The translations under genes were made by a program, and so were the position numbers. From contig JACDDR010000005.1 of NCBI GenBank assembly GCA_013816895.1, positions 1 to 42,065 of the forward strand: a DNA stretch of 42,065 bases. Direction: 5' to 3'. The notes beneath the pieces are model-generated. The model ran no database searches. It saw nothing but the letters and a program-made list of their open reading frames with translations, and was not told the DNA's origin. Shown here one piece after another: positions 1-7,608 of the stretch; position 1 is the stretch's first letter; the number at the start of each line of letters is the position of its first letter. Source of the stretch: Bacteroidota bacterium (GTDB taxonomy: Bacteria; Bacteroidota; Bacteroidia; B-17B0; Aurantibacillaceae).

Positions 1-1608
1 TTCTTTAGCCGAAAGAATCCGGGCAAAATAAATACCAGAAGAGATTGACGATAAAGACACCCTGCACTTGTCCGAAATATTTTGAGTGAGAATTACCTCA
101 CCATAATTATTATACAACTCTATATAGCCGCTTTGAATTCCCTGCACAAATAAATAATCGTTAGCAGGACTAGGAAATAATTGAATCAGATCTTGTTGTG
201 ATTCCAGTTCCTTTACTCCAACGGGAAGCGACTTCACAACAGTTACATTCACCATTTGCTGTTCGGCACTCAATTTATAGATATTATAATTGGCGCAGGT
301 GCCTGACGAATTTAAACACGAAACGGTAACCGTTAAACAGATATTATAAATACCGGGAGAAGAATAAGTATGCGATGGAAACAGGGCATTCGTTGAAGTT
401 CCATCGCCCCAGCTCCAGATCGAATTGATGACGTTGCCGTAATAATCGGGGACTGCATACCAAAATTGTGGCGTGCCACTATAGGTTAAGGAGAAACTTG
501 AATTTGCGAGACAAGGGATTGTATTCACGTTCACAGAACCACTCGCAGATGTGCAGGAAGGATTAAGGGTTTGCAAAGTGACGTAATGAGTACCGCCGTT
601 AGAATAAGTATGTGAAGAAGTAACACCAGTTCCCGAAGTGCCGTCACCGTAATCCCAGAGATAACTTGTGGTTATATTAGTACCCAGAGAAGTGCTTGAG
701 AAATTAACGACACCATTTGAATTGACCGTGTTTGAAAAAGCAATACTGACACTTGAAGATATTACATTAACTCCCACTGCAGTTTGGCAAAAGTTTAAGT
801 CATCCTGTACAATTACTGTATAAGAGCCTGGAAACTGCGCAACAAAACTCGAAGAAGGGCTTAAAGGCATTCCGCCCGGAATAGGAAATGCACCATTACT
901 TCCAGGAGCCATAAAAGAATAGCTTGCGGAGGCATTGGCATTTGTAAGCGCCACGTTTGTAATGTATAATGTATCAGCAGGCCAGCAACCTAACTGAAAG
1001 TTATTTGCAGCGGCCACAGAAAAAGTTGGGAAACCAGAAATATCGAATACCGTAAAAGTCATAGATGCTTTACAGCCACTTGAAAGATTTTCAAGCTGAA
1101 CGGTATGGCCACCAGGCATAGCAGCACTGAATAAAGCATTTACATTATTACTCATAAAGCTAGGAGGTCCCGGCGGCGGATTGTTTGGGTTATACCAACT
1201 CCAAGTTATATTGTTCGTAGGACTAATAGCAGTAGCGGTAAAAGTTGGAGCGTTATTTTGACATGTCACGGTGTATGCAAGAGGATTTAATGTAAACACC
1301 GGCACCACCGTATTAATCGTAACCGCAAACGTTACCGTATTAACACACGCGTTCACATCAGTAACACTTAAACTATACATGCCGGGCGCAGACACTGATA
1401 CACTTTGAGTGCTGGCAGAAGTTCCGGGTCCGTTCCAGAAAAAGCTCACCGGGGACGTACAATTGTTTACCGCCTGCATATTCAACGTTGTATCAAGGCA
1501 GGTAAGCGTAAAAGAATTATTCTGACTCGTAACCCCAAGCGTCCATGTGCATTGGCCATTGATGATCAAAGTCATACCGATAAACCATATCATTAAACAT
1601 TGCTTCAT
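1..1608 (-). CDS. PKD-repeat secreted protein with T9SS sorting domain (3' end cut by window)
   Basis: This is an open frame of 536 codons with no stop before the left edge, so the C-terminus is missing, probably by only about ten residues. It starts MKQCLMIWFIGMTLIINGQC, a signal peptide ending in the N-G-Q pattern common in Bacteroidota. The body is Thr/Ser/Asn-rich beta-sandwich repeats. Two clear PKD domains carry the WDYGDGTS and WSWGDGTS signatures followed by SHTYS, near residues 318 and 395. The C-terminal part (from about residue 470) has LFPSPANDYL and SSGIYFARI, the type A sorting domain of type IX secretion. The protein is therefore predicted to be exported through the outer membrane and anchored or released at the surface, perhaps as an adhesin; the ligand is unknown. 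The start ATG is at 1606-1608. Confidence 0.85.
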   Translation of the reverse strand, partial: MKQCLMIWFIGMTLIINGQCTWTLGVTSQNNSFTLTCLDTTLNMQAVNNCTSPVSFFWNGPGTSASTQSVSVSAPGMYSLSVTDVNACVNTVTFAVTINTVVPVFTLNPLAYTVTCQNNAPTFTATAISPTNNITWSWYNPNNPPPGPPSFMSNNVNALFSAAMPGGHTVQLENLSSGCKASMTFTVFDISGFPTFSVAAANNFQLGCWPADTLYITNVALTNANASASYSFMAPGSNGAFPIPGGMPLSPSSSFVAQFPGSYTVIVQDDLNFCQTAVGVNVISSSVSIAFSNTVNSNGVVNFSSTSLGTNITTSYLWDYGDGTSGTGVTSSHTYSNGGTHYVTLQTLNPSCTSASGSVNVNTIPCLANSSFSLTYSGTPQFWYAVPDYYGNVINSIWSWGDGTSTNALFPSHTYSSPGIYNICLTVTVSCLNSSGTCANYNIYKLSAEQQMVNVTVVKSLPVGVKELESQQDLIQLFPSPANDYLFVQGIQSGYIELYNNYGEVILTQNISDKCRVSLSSISSGIYFARILSAKE

Positions 1609-1670
1609 TTTTTCGTTTCTTAACCTATATTAACAACAATAGTGCCAAACAAAAGGCTTTTCTTCTTGGA

Positions 1671-1737
1671 TTCACTTCGACAAACTCAGCGTGACAGAAT
1701 ATTGGTTTAAGCAGGAATTAGTCGCTTCGAGCGGCAC
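1671..1737. repeat. Possible interspersed-repeat fragment
   Basis: The 140-bp gap between two minus-strand genes contains TTCGACAAACTCAGCGTGAC followed 20-odd bases later by GTCGCTTCGAGCGGCAC. The first string resembles a short motif that I recall recurring in intergenic regions of Bacteroidota genomes. No coding potential is seen. Copy number cannot be judged from this window. Confidence 0.35.
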
Positions 1738-1748
1738 GCCTTTAACTC

Positions 1749-3944
1749 CTACCTGCCTGCATACTTCTTAAAATACCCACACTCATTTATTATTTCTTTA
1801 TAGTATTTGGTTGCTGAGTATTTCTTCAACTCTTTAAACCCATTCCATGCGACAAAGGCAACGTCACCGTTACCATTGCCCTGGTTGTACCACTCGTTGC
1901 GTTCGCATTTACTCAGCATATATAAACACTTGGCTTTTTGCTCATCAGTTTTTGCCGCGGCTAAAGCCATATTGTAATATTTTTTCGGAACAGTCATGTT
2001 TGTTAAGCGTTTCACAAAAATAGAGTCTATCATGTCTATGGCAGAAGATTCGGCGCTCATGATCTTGCAATCATAGAACATTCTGGAGCTTCCATAAAAG
2101 TTAATGCTATAAAACGCGTTACCCAACAACAGGGCATTGTTATAAGGATCAGCGGCGAGTTTCTCTTTCATCTCCTTTATTTTTTTAAGTGTTGAAAGTT
2201 TGGTGAATTTTGTTTTTTGTTCAAGGGCGTGATCGCAATCATGACAATCTTTGATACCTCCGTTGAAAGGATTGCTGAGCAAGTTACCGGCGGCGGCTCC
2301 GGGAGCTTTTTCAAAAAGAGCAATTGCTTCGTCTGTTTTATCTTCCAGTGTTTTATTCACGGCTTCAAACTCATACAGATCTTCAACGCCCAGCTTGTAA
2401 ATGGATTGGCAATATTGCTCATACGGCGTTTTCTTTGTCTTTAACAGGAAGGATTGCATTGCGTGTAAATCCTTATCGCTTGTATAATAGTCAGAAGTAG
2501 TAACATAGAATTGTGCCTTTAAAAAATCATTCTGGTCTTTGTATTTTTTCGACATCACTGTTTTTATCCAGACTCCAATGGCATTCTTGCGCAGTGCATT
2601 ATCGGCCGTTTCCAGCCATTTAAATTCTGTAAGGAATTTGTTTTCGGTGGCCTCATCCAGTTTTTTAACTTCCGATACCGAATTGACAAGGTTCAGCAAT
2701 CTTGCTTCTTCCTGCACCAGTTTATTGCCCGCAGCGCTTTTAGAAGCGAGATTGTAATTTTCTTTTGCCGCAGTAAATTCGCCGGATAGAGTTTGTAAAT
2801 AGCCCAGTGCTAAATGCCATTGCCACGTTTTCTTTACTGTTCCTTTTTTAATAGCCTCTCTTAAAACTTTTTTTAGTTCCTCTAATTTTTCTTTCGCTTC
2901 CTTAGTATTTGAATATGCAGTAGACTCGTAAGCCACAGTTGACGAAAAAAGTTCGGTTTCAATTTTGTTCACCGCACGGCTGATCAACAGATCCAGTTTA
3001 GGACTCGCTGCATCAAGCTTTAGGATTTCTTCAATTGAGCGAACCTCATCTTTATAAAAAACGCCAAGCATTTGCCAAAGGGTGCACTTTTCGTCCGTGT
3101 TTAAGCAGAGTGCCAGTGTCTGCTGCCAGTCTTTCTCCTCCTGCGGTTTAAAACTGTAGTGTGCGGTTGTTTTTAATTCATCACAGCCATTGTATACAAG
3201 GCTATAAAAATAATTGGCCTTTGCGATCTCCCCTTTCTTTTTTAAAGCACCGGCTGCGTAAGACATGCTGCGGTAATACATCGTGTTTTTTTCAGCGCTT
3301 GCGTTATTGTTAAAGGTGGCAACACAGTTCCCGTAATCGCTGTTAAAAAAATAAGCGCGTACCACCTGAAACCATAAACGTTGTTTAATGAATTTATCTT
3401 TTGATTTCTGATAAGCAACTGAAAGCACATTGCAAAACTCCTTAGTGCTTTCTCTTTTTTTCCTTGGCTTGTCATCGTAATAATACCAGTCATCTTCATT
3501 TCGTAAAGCAAACACTTCCGCCTGCTTTGCCAGCTTTAAATAGGTCAGGAAATCTGTAACTTTTTTATCTTTCTGTTTTAACAGCGGAGAATTAGCAAAC
3601 CTTGCCGGTATTGTAGAAGGTTTTAACAGACTGTCAGGAGTTCCTGCAAACGTTTTAAAAAGCAGAGAACTGATCTCGCTTTCGGGATATTTTTTATCCA
3701 GATAGTTGTACCAATCGGAAGTTACTTTTGAATTAAACCGTTCGTTTTGCATTTCATCATGATTGATGGAATAATAAAACATGTCGGGAGAATAATAAAA
3801 AGGTTTATACGCGGTATCCACAAACAACTCAGGCGTATAGTTGGTAGTTTCTTCAATCGTCCACCATCCGCCAGCGCAGGCAATCACCAATCCAACGCAT
3901 GCAAATAAACTAATTAAAGTTATCGCGTATTTTCTTAAATGCAT
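1749..3944 (-). CDS. Large helical-repeat (TPR-like) lipoprotein
   Basis: The 731-aa product starts with a lipoprotein signal whose lipobox VIAC places the lipidated cysteine at residue 23, followed by AGGWW. The rest is Tyr/Lys/Ala-rich, almost entirely helical with TPR-like pairs (for example around GYLQTLSGEFTAAKENYNLA) and contains a DCHDCDH cysteine/histidine cluster about residue 575. I do not recognise a characterised family; similar long 'CAGG...W' lipoproteins occur as hypothetical proteins in Bacteroidota. Its start overlaps the end of the upstream lipoprotein gene by 35 bp, so the two are very probably one operon and translationally coupled. A cell-envelope scaffold or assembly role is a guess from the fold only. 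Confidence 0.75.
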   Translation of the reverse strand: MHLRKYAITLISLFACVGLVIACAGGWWTIEETTNYTPELFVDTAYKPFYYSPDMFYYSINHDEMQNERFNSKVTSDWYNYLDKKYPESEISSLLFKTFAGTPDSLLKPSTIPARFANSPLLKQKDKKVTDFLTYLKLAKQAEVFALRNEDDWYYYDDKPRKKRESTKEFCNVLSVAYQKSKDKFIKQRLWFQVVRAYFFNSDYGNCVATFNNNASAEKNTMYYRSMSYAAGALKKKGEIAKANYFYSLVYNGCDELKTTAHYSFKPQEEKDWQQTLALCLNTDEKCTLWQMLGVFYKDEVRSIEEILKLDAASPKLDLLISRAVNKIETELFSSTVAYESTAYSNTKEAKEKLEELKKVLREAIKKGTVKKTWQWHLALGYLQTLSGEFTAAKENYNLASKSAAGNKLVQEEARLLNLVNSVSEVKKLDEATENKFLTEFKWLETADNALRKNAIGVWIKTVMSKKYKDQNDFLKAQFYVTTSDYYTSDKDLHAMQSFLLKTKKTPYEQYCQSIYKLGVEDLYEFEAVNKTLEDKTDEAIALFEKAPGAAAGNLLSNPFNGGIKDCHDCDHALEQKTKFTKLSTLKKIKEMKEKLAADPYNNALLLGNAFYSINFYGSSRMFYDCKIMSAESSAIDMIDSIFVKRLTNMTVPKKYYNMALAAAKTDEQKAKCLYMLSKCERNEWYNQGNGNGDVAFVAWNGFKELKKYSATKYYKEIINECGYFKKYAGR

Positions 3945-4902
3945 TTTTTTTATATCGGTTTATATTAATACTGTCGAGATCATAAAAAATTATTTCATGC
4001 GGCCTTGTTTTCATTCTTACGCTGAGGAGTTCACCCATTTCCTGCAGTTCATTAAATTCAATTTTCTCAAATTTTATCTCATCATGTTTTCGAAAATAAT
4101 TCCCGCTTCGGAAACAACTTTGCGTAGCCACAAGATACCCGTTCTTTTCTTTTTTAAAACAACTATCGTTATAAAAGTCAGAAGCGTTGGTTTTATTGAG
4201 AAGGCTTAGCACATTGTTATCGCGGCAATGGATTGCCCAACTGAAGACAGGAAAAGCAACGTCAAGAGGCAGCAAATAATTTTTTAAATAAGGAACATAC
4301 TTTTGAGCGATCTCTTTATCATAAATAGAATTTGTGCGGCCGCTGTTTATTGTTCCCATGTTATAAAACATCAGCACACCTTTTTTAACGGGCGGAATTC
4401 CTGTAACAGAGGGATATTTCACCTGGTGCAAACGAATAGTTGCGCTTAATGATAATTTTGTTTTCTTTCCAAACTCTTCCAGGAAGCTGAAATACGAAAG
4501 CTTCGTTTTCTGGGTCCAGTCGCAATCAAACTGAACCTGTGTTATGGTAATTTTGTTTTCGCGGTTAATAGCGTTGATTAACTCTGCCACTTTTGCAGCC
4601 AATGTTTCTGTTTCCGCAGTGTCTTCAAAAACATTATTCTTAATAAATATAACGGGGACAATCTTCTGCTGTGGAAGTACTTTAAATTTGATAATTGACA
4701 CAGGCCGCACTGTGTTTTCCTTTATTACATCAAAATACTTTATATAAATTGTTTTGCATTCGTTATTCTGAAGGCTTGTATTTTCAGTGTCATTTAAGTT
4801 GAAACTGCTTCTCCAGTAATAAAAAGAAATTGCAGGCGGTTGTTTTTTTGAACTGCAGCCCAGCAACACCAATGAAATGATTATTTTAAGATAGAATTTC
4901 AG
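3910..4902 (-). CDS. Lipoprotein, TIM-barrel glycoside-hydrolase-like (DUF3142-like)
   Basis: The first conventional start codon in frame is TTG at 4872, but that leaves only five residues before the lipobox cysteine (LLGC). Reading back ten codons to CTG at 4902 gives MKFYLKIIISLVLLGC, a complete lipoprotein signal; I therefore place the start there, with TTG-4872 as the alternative. The body has VQFDCDWT and LSATIRLHQ, then GVLMFYNMG, which resemble strands of the GH-like TIM-barrel family DUF3142. A catalytic assignment is not safe. The gene begins just after the terminator of the acyl-CoA dehydrogenase gene and its 3' end overlaps the 731-aa lipoprotein gene by 35 bp, so both probably act together in the envelope. 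Confidence 0.7.
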   Translation of the reverse strand: MKFYLKIIISLVLLGCSSKKQPPAISFYYWRSSFNLNDTENTSLQNNECKTIYIKYFDVIKENTVRPVSIIKFKVLPQQKIVPVIFIKNNVFEDTAETETLAAKVAELINAINRENKITITQVQFDCDWTQKTKLSYFSFLEEFGKKTKLSLSATIRLHQVKYPSVTGIPPVKKGVLMFYNMGTINSGRTNSIYDKEIAQKYVPYLKNYLLPLDVAFPVFSWAIHCRDNNVLSLLNKTNASDFYNDSCFKKEKNGYLVATQSCFRSGNYFRKHDEIKFEKIEFNELQEMGELLSVRMKTRPHEIIFYDLDSININRYKKNAFKKIRDNFN

Positions 4903-4917
4903 CTTTTGGAAATAAAA

Positions 4918-4946
4918 AAAGCCGTCGCTTTTAAGAGGACGGCTTT
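4918..4946 (-). terminator. Rho-independent terminator of the apt/acyl-CoA dehydrogenase unit
   Basis: Read on the minus strand, AAAGCCGTC pairs with GACGGCTTT around an 11-nt loop that can pair further internally (CTT/AAG), and the stem is followed by a run of seven T. It lies 18 bp beyond the acyl-CoA dehydrogenase stop codon and directly before the next minus-strand lipoprotein gene. Confidence 0.85.
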
Positions 4947-4963
4947 GTAAAATGAAGTTTTAA

Positions 4964-6103
4964 TTATTTTAGAATTTCCCTGGCGATTACCATTTTTTGA
5001 ATTTCGCTGGTTCCTTCGCCAATGGTGCATAATTTACTGTCGCGGTAAAATTTCTCTACCGGAAAATCTTTTGTATAACCATACCCACCGAAGATCTGCA
5101 CAGCTTCTGTACTCACACGTACAGCTACTTCACTTGCAAAATATTTTGCAATGGCACTTTCTTTGGTCATCTTAAGATGTTTGTTTTTCATATCAGCAGC
5201 CTGAAACGTAAGTAATTCTGCGGCTTCAAATTCAGTAGCCATATCCGCCAGTTTAAATCCTATTGCCTGGAAATTACCGATAGGTTGTCCGAACTGCTGG
5301 CGCTCTTTCGCGTACTTAATACTTGCAGTTAATGCGCCCTTAGCAATTCCGAGACTTAACGCGGCAATACTGATACGACCACCGTCAAGCACTTTCATCG
5401 CCTGCACAAAACCATCACCCACTTTACCTAATATTTGTGATTTATGAACGCGGCAGTTTTCAAAGATCAACTCCGCAGTTTCGCTTGCGCGCATTCCTAA
5501 TTTATTTTCTTTTTTGCCGCCACGGAAACCGGGAGTAGTGCGGTCCACAATAAAGGCAGTAATACCATGACTGTCCAGTAATTCACCCGTTCTAACAAGC
5601 ACAACAGCTACGTTACCGGAAATACCGTGTGTGATCCAGTTCTTTGTTCCATTAATAACCCAGTGGTCGCCATCTTCAACAGCGGTGCACGCCATACGCA
5701 TGGCATCGCTCCCCGTTCCTGCTTCTGTTAAGCCCCAGGCACCAATCCATTCGGCAGTTGCCAGTTTCGGAAGATATTTTTTCTTTTGTTCCTCGTTACC
5801 AAATTGTAAAATGTGGCCGGTGCAAAGACTGTTATGCGCTGCCATTGATAAGGCAATGGAACCGCAAATACTTCCCAACTCTGTAATAGCTGTCACGTAC
5901 TCGGTATAACCGAAACCTGATCCACCGTACTCGGTTGGCACCAGGACTCCCATCAAACCAAGATCGCCCAGTTTTTTAAATACTTCTATCGGAAATTCCT
6001 GCGACTCATCCCACTCCATCATTTTTGGATAGATATGCTCTTTTCCGAATTTGCGGATCATATCGGCGATCATGTGCTGATTTTCACTTAACTGGAAATT
6101 CAT
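4964..6103 (-). CDS. Acyl-CoA dehydrogenase
   Basis: The protein is a flavin-dependent acyl-CoA dehydrogenase (alpha,beta-desaturation of acyl-CoA; electrons to ETF), about 379 aa, the usual length. Family signatures are visible: WGLTEAGTGSDA (FAD/substrate loop), the helical C-terminal domain with QAIGFKLADMA, AVQIFGGYGYTKDFPVE and the end YRDSKLCTIGEGTSEIQ, in which the glutamate of GEGT is the catalytic base position. An ATG at 6136 would extend the protein by 11 residues and overlap apt; the ATG at 6103 (MNFQLSENQHMI) matches the family N-terminus and leaves a 14-bp gap, so I prefer it. It is co-transcribed behind apt. Chain-length preference (short, branched or medium) cannot be read from this. 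Confidence 0.93.
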   Translation of the reverse strand: MNFQLSENQHMIADMIRKFGKEHIYPKMMEWDESQEFPIEVFKKLGDLGLMGVLVPTEYGGSGFGYTEYVTAITELGSICGSIALSMAAHNSLCTGHILQFGNEEQKKKYLPKLATAEWIGAWGLTEAGTGSDAMRMACTAVEDGDHWVINGTKNWITHGISGNVAVVLVRTGELLDSHGITAFIVDRTTPGFRGGKKENKLGMRASETAELIFENCRVHKSQILGKVGDGFVQAMKVLDGGRISIAALSLGIAKGALTASIKYAKERQQFGQPIGNFQAIGFKLADMATEFEAAELLTFQAADMKNKHLKMTKESAIAKYFASEVAVRVSTEAVQIFGGYGYTKDFPVEKFYRDSKLCTIGEGTSEIQKMVIAREILK

Positions 6104-6117
6104 ACCTACGCCATTTT

Positions 6118-6645
6118 CTAATACTGTACCAGACATGTTATGTTATTTGAATGATTAATTAATTTATTTTTTCCGTTTAAAAACTCGAGGCCCACCACAA
6201 AGTTAAAACCTGCAACTTTCGCTCCGAGCTTTTTCACCAGGCAGGCCGCAGCTTCAGCAGTTCCACCGGTAGCAAGCAAATCGTCGTGAATGAGTACGTT
6301 CCAGTCCTTTTTAAGCGCATCTTCATGGATTTCAATTTTGCTGGTGCCATATTCCAGTGCGTACTCATGGCTCAGAGTTTTATAAGGCAATTTACCTGAT
6401 TTCCTGATCAAAACAAAAGGAATATTTAATTTATTGGCCATTAAAAAGCCAAAAAGAAATCCGCGGCTTTCAATACCTACTATTGCGTCCGGCATCTCAT
6501 TCATCCTGCTGATAAAACCATCAACAATATTGGAACAAAGCTGCTGGTCATAAAAAACAGGTGTAATATCTTTAAAGAGAATTCCCGGTTTAGGAAAATC
6601 AGGAATATCCCGGATAGATTGTTTTATTGCTTGTTCCAGATCCAT
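6118..6645 (-). CDS. apt: Adenine phosphoribosyltransferase
   Basis: Apt converts adenine plus PRPP to AMP in purine salvage. At 175 aa it has full family length. The start (IRDIPDFPKPGILFKDITPV), the IESRGF motif at residues 58-63, the PRPP-binding motif VLIHDDLLATGGTA at 117-130 and the C-terminal VVGLEFLNG are all intact. It is the first gene of a minus-strand unit with acyl-CoA dehydrogenase. The start ATG lies 10 bases downstream of a good Bacteroidota -7 box. Confidence 0.97.
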   Translation of the reverse strand: MDLEQAIKQSIRDIPDFPKPGILFKDITPVFYDQQLCSNIVDGFISRMNEMPDAIVGIESRGFLFGFLMANKLNIPFVLIRKSGKLPYKTLSHEYALEYGTSKIEIHEDALKKDWNVLIHDDLLATGGTAEAAACLVKKLGAKVAGFNFVVGLEFLNGKNKLINHSNNITCLVQY

Positions 6646-6654
6646 TTGCAGGGT

Positions 6655-6663
6655 GCAAACATA
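6655..6663 (-). promoter_or_regulatory. -7 promoter box of apt
   Basis: TATGTTTGC on the minus strand matches the Bacteroidota TAnnTTTG -7 element. It ends ten bases before the apt ATG. No convincing -33 element was seen. Confidence 0.6.
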
Positions 6664-6768
6664 CTGATTTTTTTGAGACAGAGCGCATGATCAAGGGTCC
6701 CGAAGAAAAATGTTCTATTAAAAGGTTACTTTTAACTATTAAAACGTTATTAATCAAAATCAAATTAC

Positions 6769-7452
6769 ATGAAAAACATAAATCTCTTTTTAATACTTGC
6801 TTTTCTTGCAACCACAGCCTTTTGTCAAACCCTTGTGCCAACAGATAAACTGGCACTTTTAAAAGGCTCGGTAACTAACTTTAAAGGTAAACCGCTTGGC
6901 AAGGATATAATCCTTCTTGTAAATGATAAAACAAAAACCACTACGCGGGTAACTACAGATGCCAAGGGGAAATTTGAAGTGCTTGTGCCGGTGAACGCTA
7001 CATACAGCCTCAAGTATAAAAATTTTACAATGGATATGGATTATACAAAAATGCAGATTCCTGCAGATAAAGAGGCTACTTATGAGGTAGGAATTAAAAT
7101 TGATCCTCCGAAAGATTTTGTGCTTGATAACGTATATTTTGATACAGGTAAGTCTACCCTTAAACCCATTTCAAATAAAGCGCTGAATGACTTAGTGGAG
7201 GTGCTGAAATTAAAAAGCACAATGGTGGTGGAAATACAAGGACATACGGATAATGTTGGCAGTCCTGAAGCAAATCTTAAACTGTCGCAGGACAGGGCCG
7301 ATGAAGTTAAAAAATACCTGGTATCGAAAGGAGTTGACGCACTCAGGGTGAGCAGTAAAGGATATGGCTCTACGCAACCCATTGCCGATAACGATACCGA
7401 TGCCGGGAAATCAAAAAACAGGCGAACGAGTTTAAAAGTGATTAAAGAGTAA
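6769..7452 (+). CDS. OmpA-family outer-membrane/peptidoglycan-associated protein
   Basis: The 227-aa protein starts with a signal peptide (cleavage probably after AFC, before QTLVP). Residues about 28-115 form a beta-sandwich of the carboxypeptidase-regulatory-like kind (GSVTNFKGKPLG). Residues about 118-227 are an OmpA C-terminal domain: VYFDTGKSTLKP, VEIQGHTDNVGSPEANLKLS, RADEVKKYL, KGYGSTQPIADN and NRRTSLKVI, with the Asp and Arg that bind diaminopimelate conserved. It lacks a beta-barrel, so it is probably periplasmic and peptidoglycan-linked. It is divergent from apt and stands alone. Confidence 0.9.
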   Translation: MKNINLFLILAFLATTAFCQTLVPTDKLALLKGSVTNFKGKPLGKDIILLVNDKTKTTTRVTTDAKGKFEVLVPVNATYSLKYKNFTMDMDYTKMQIPADKEATYEVGIKIDPPKDFVLDNVYFDTGKSTLKPISNKALNDLVEVLKLKSTMVVEIQGHTDNVGSPEANLKLSQDRADEVKKYLVSKGVDALRVSSKGYGSTQPIADNDTDAGKSKNRRTSLKVIKE

Positions 7453-7510
7453 AGTGGGGAAGTGATGAGTGACGAGTGATGAGTGGAAAGTGATAAGAGG
7501 AAGTGCTGAG
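7453..7510 (+). repeat. Short imperfect direct repeats (GAGTGATGAGTG type)
   Basis: Directly after the OmpA-like stop codon comes a purine-rich stretch made of tandem variants of AGTGATGAGTGACG and GAGTGATGAGTGG. No coding sequence or terminator is visible in it. Confidence 0.5.
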
Positions 7511-7571
7511 GGAAATAATTCCGGGCACGGACAAGCGAATTTTTTAAAATAACCATGTCACCTGATATTAG

Positions 7572-7580
7572 TAAATTTGC
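7572..7580 (+). promoter_or_regulatory. -7 promoter box of the TPR gene
   Basis: TAAATTTGC fits the TAnnTTTG consensus. It lies inside the N-terminal part of the longest possible reading frame (from ATG 7555), which argues that translation starts at the later ATG at 7609, 30 bases downstream. Confidence 0.55.
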
Positions 7581-7608
7581 GGACGCTTCAAAGACGTTTT
7601 TAAAGTTT

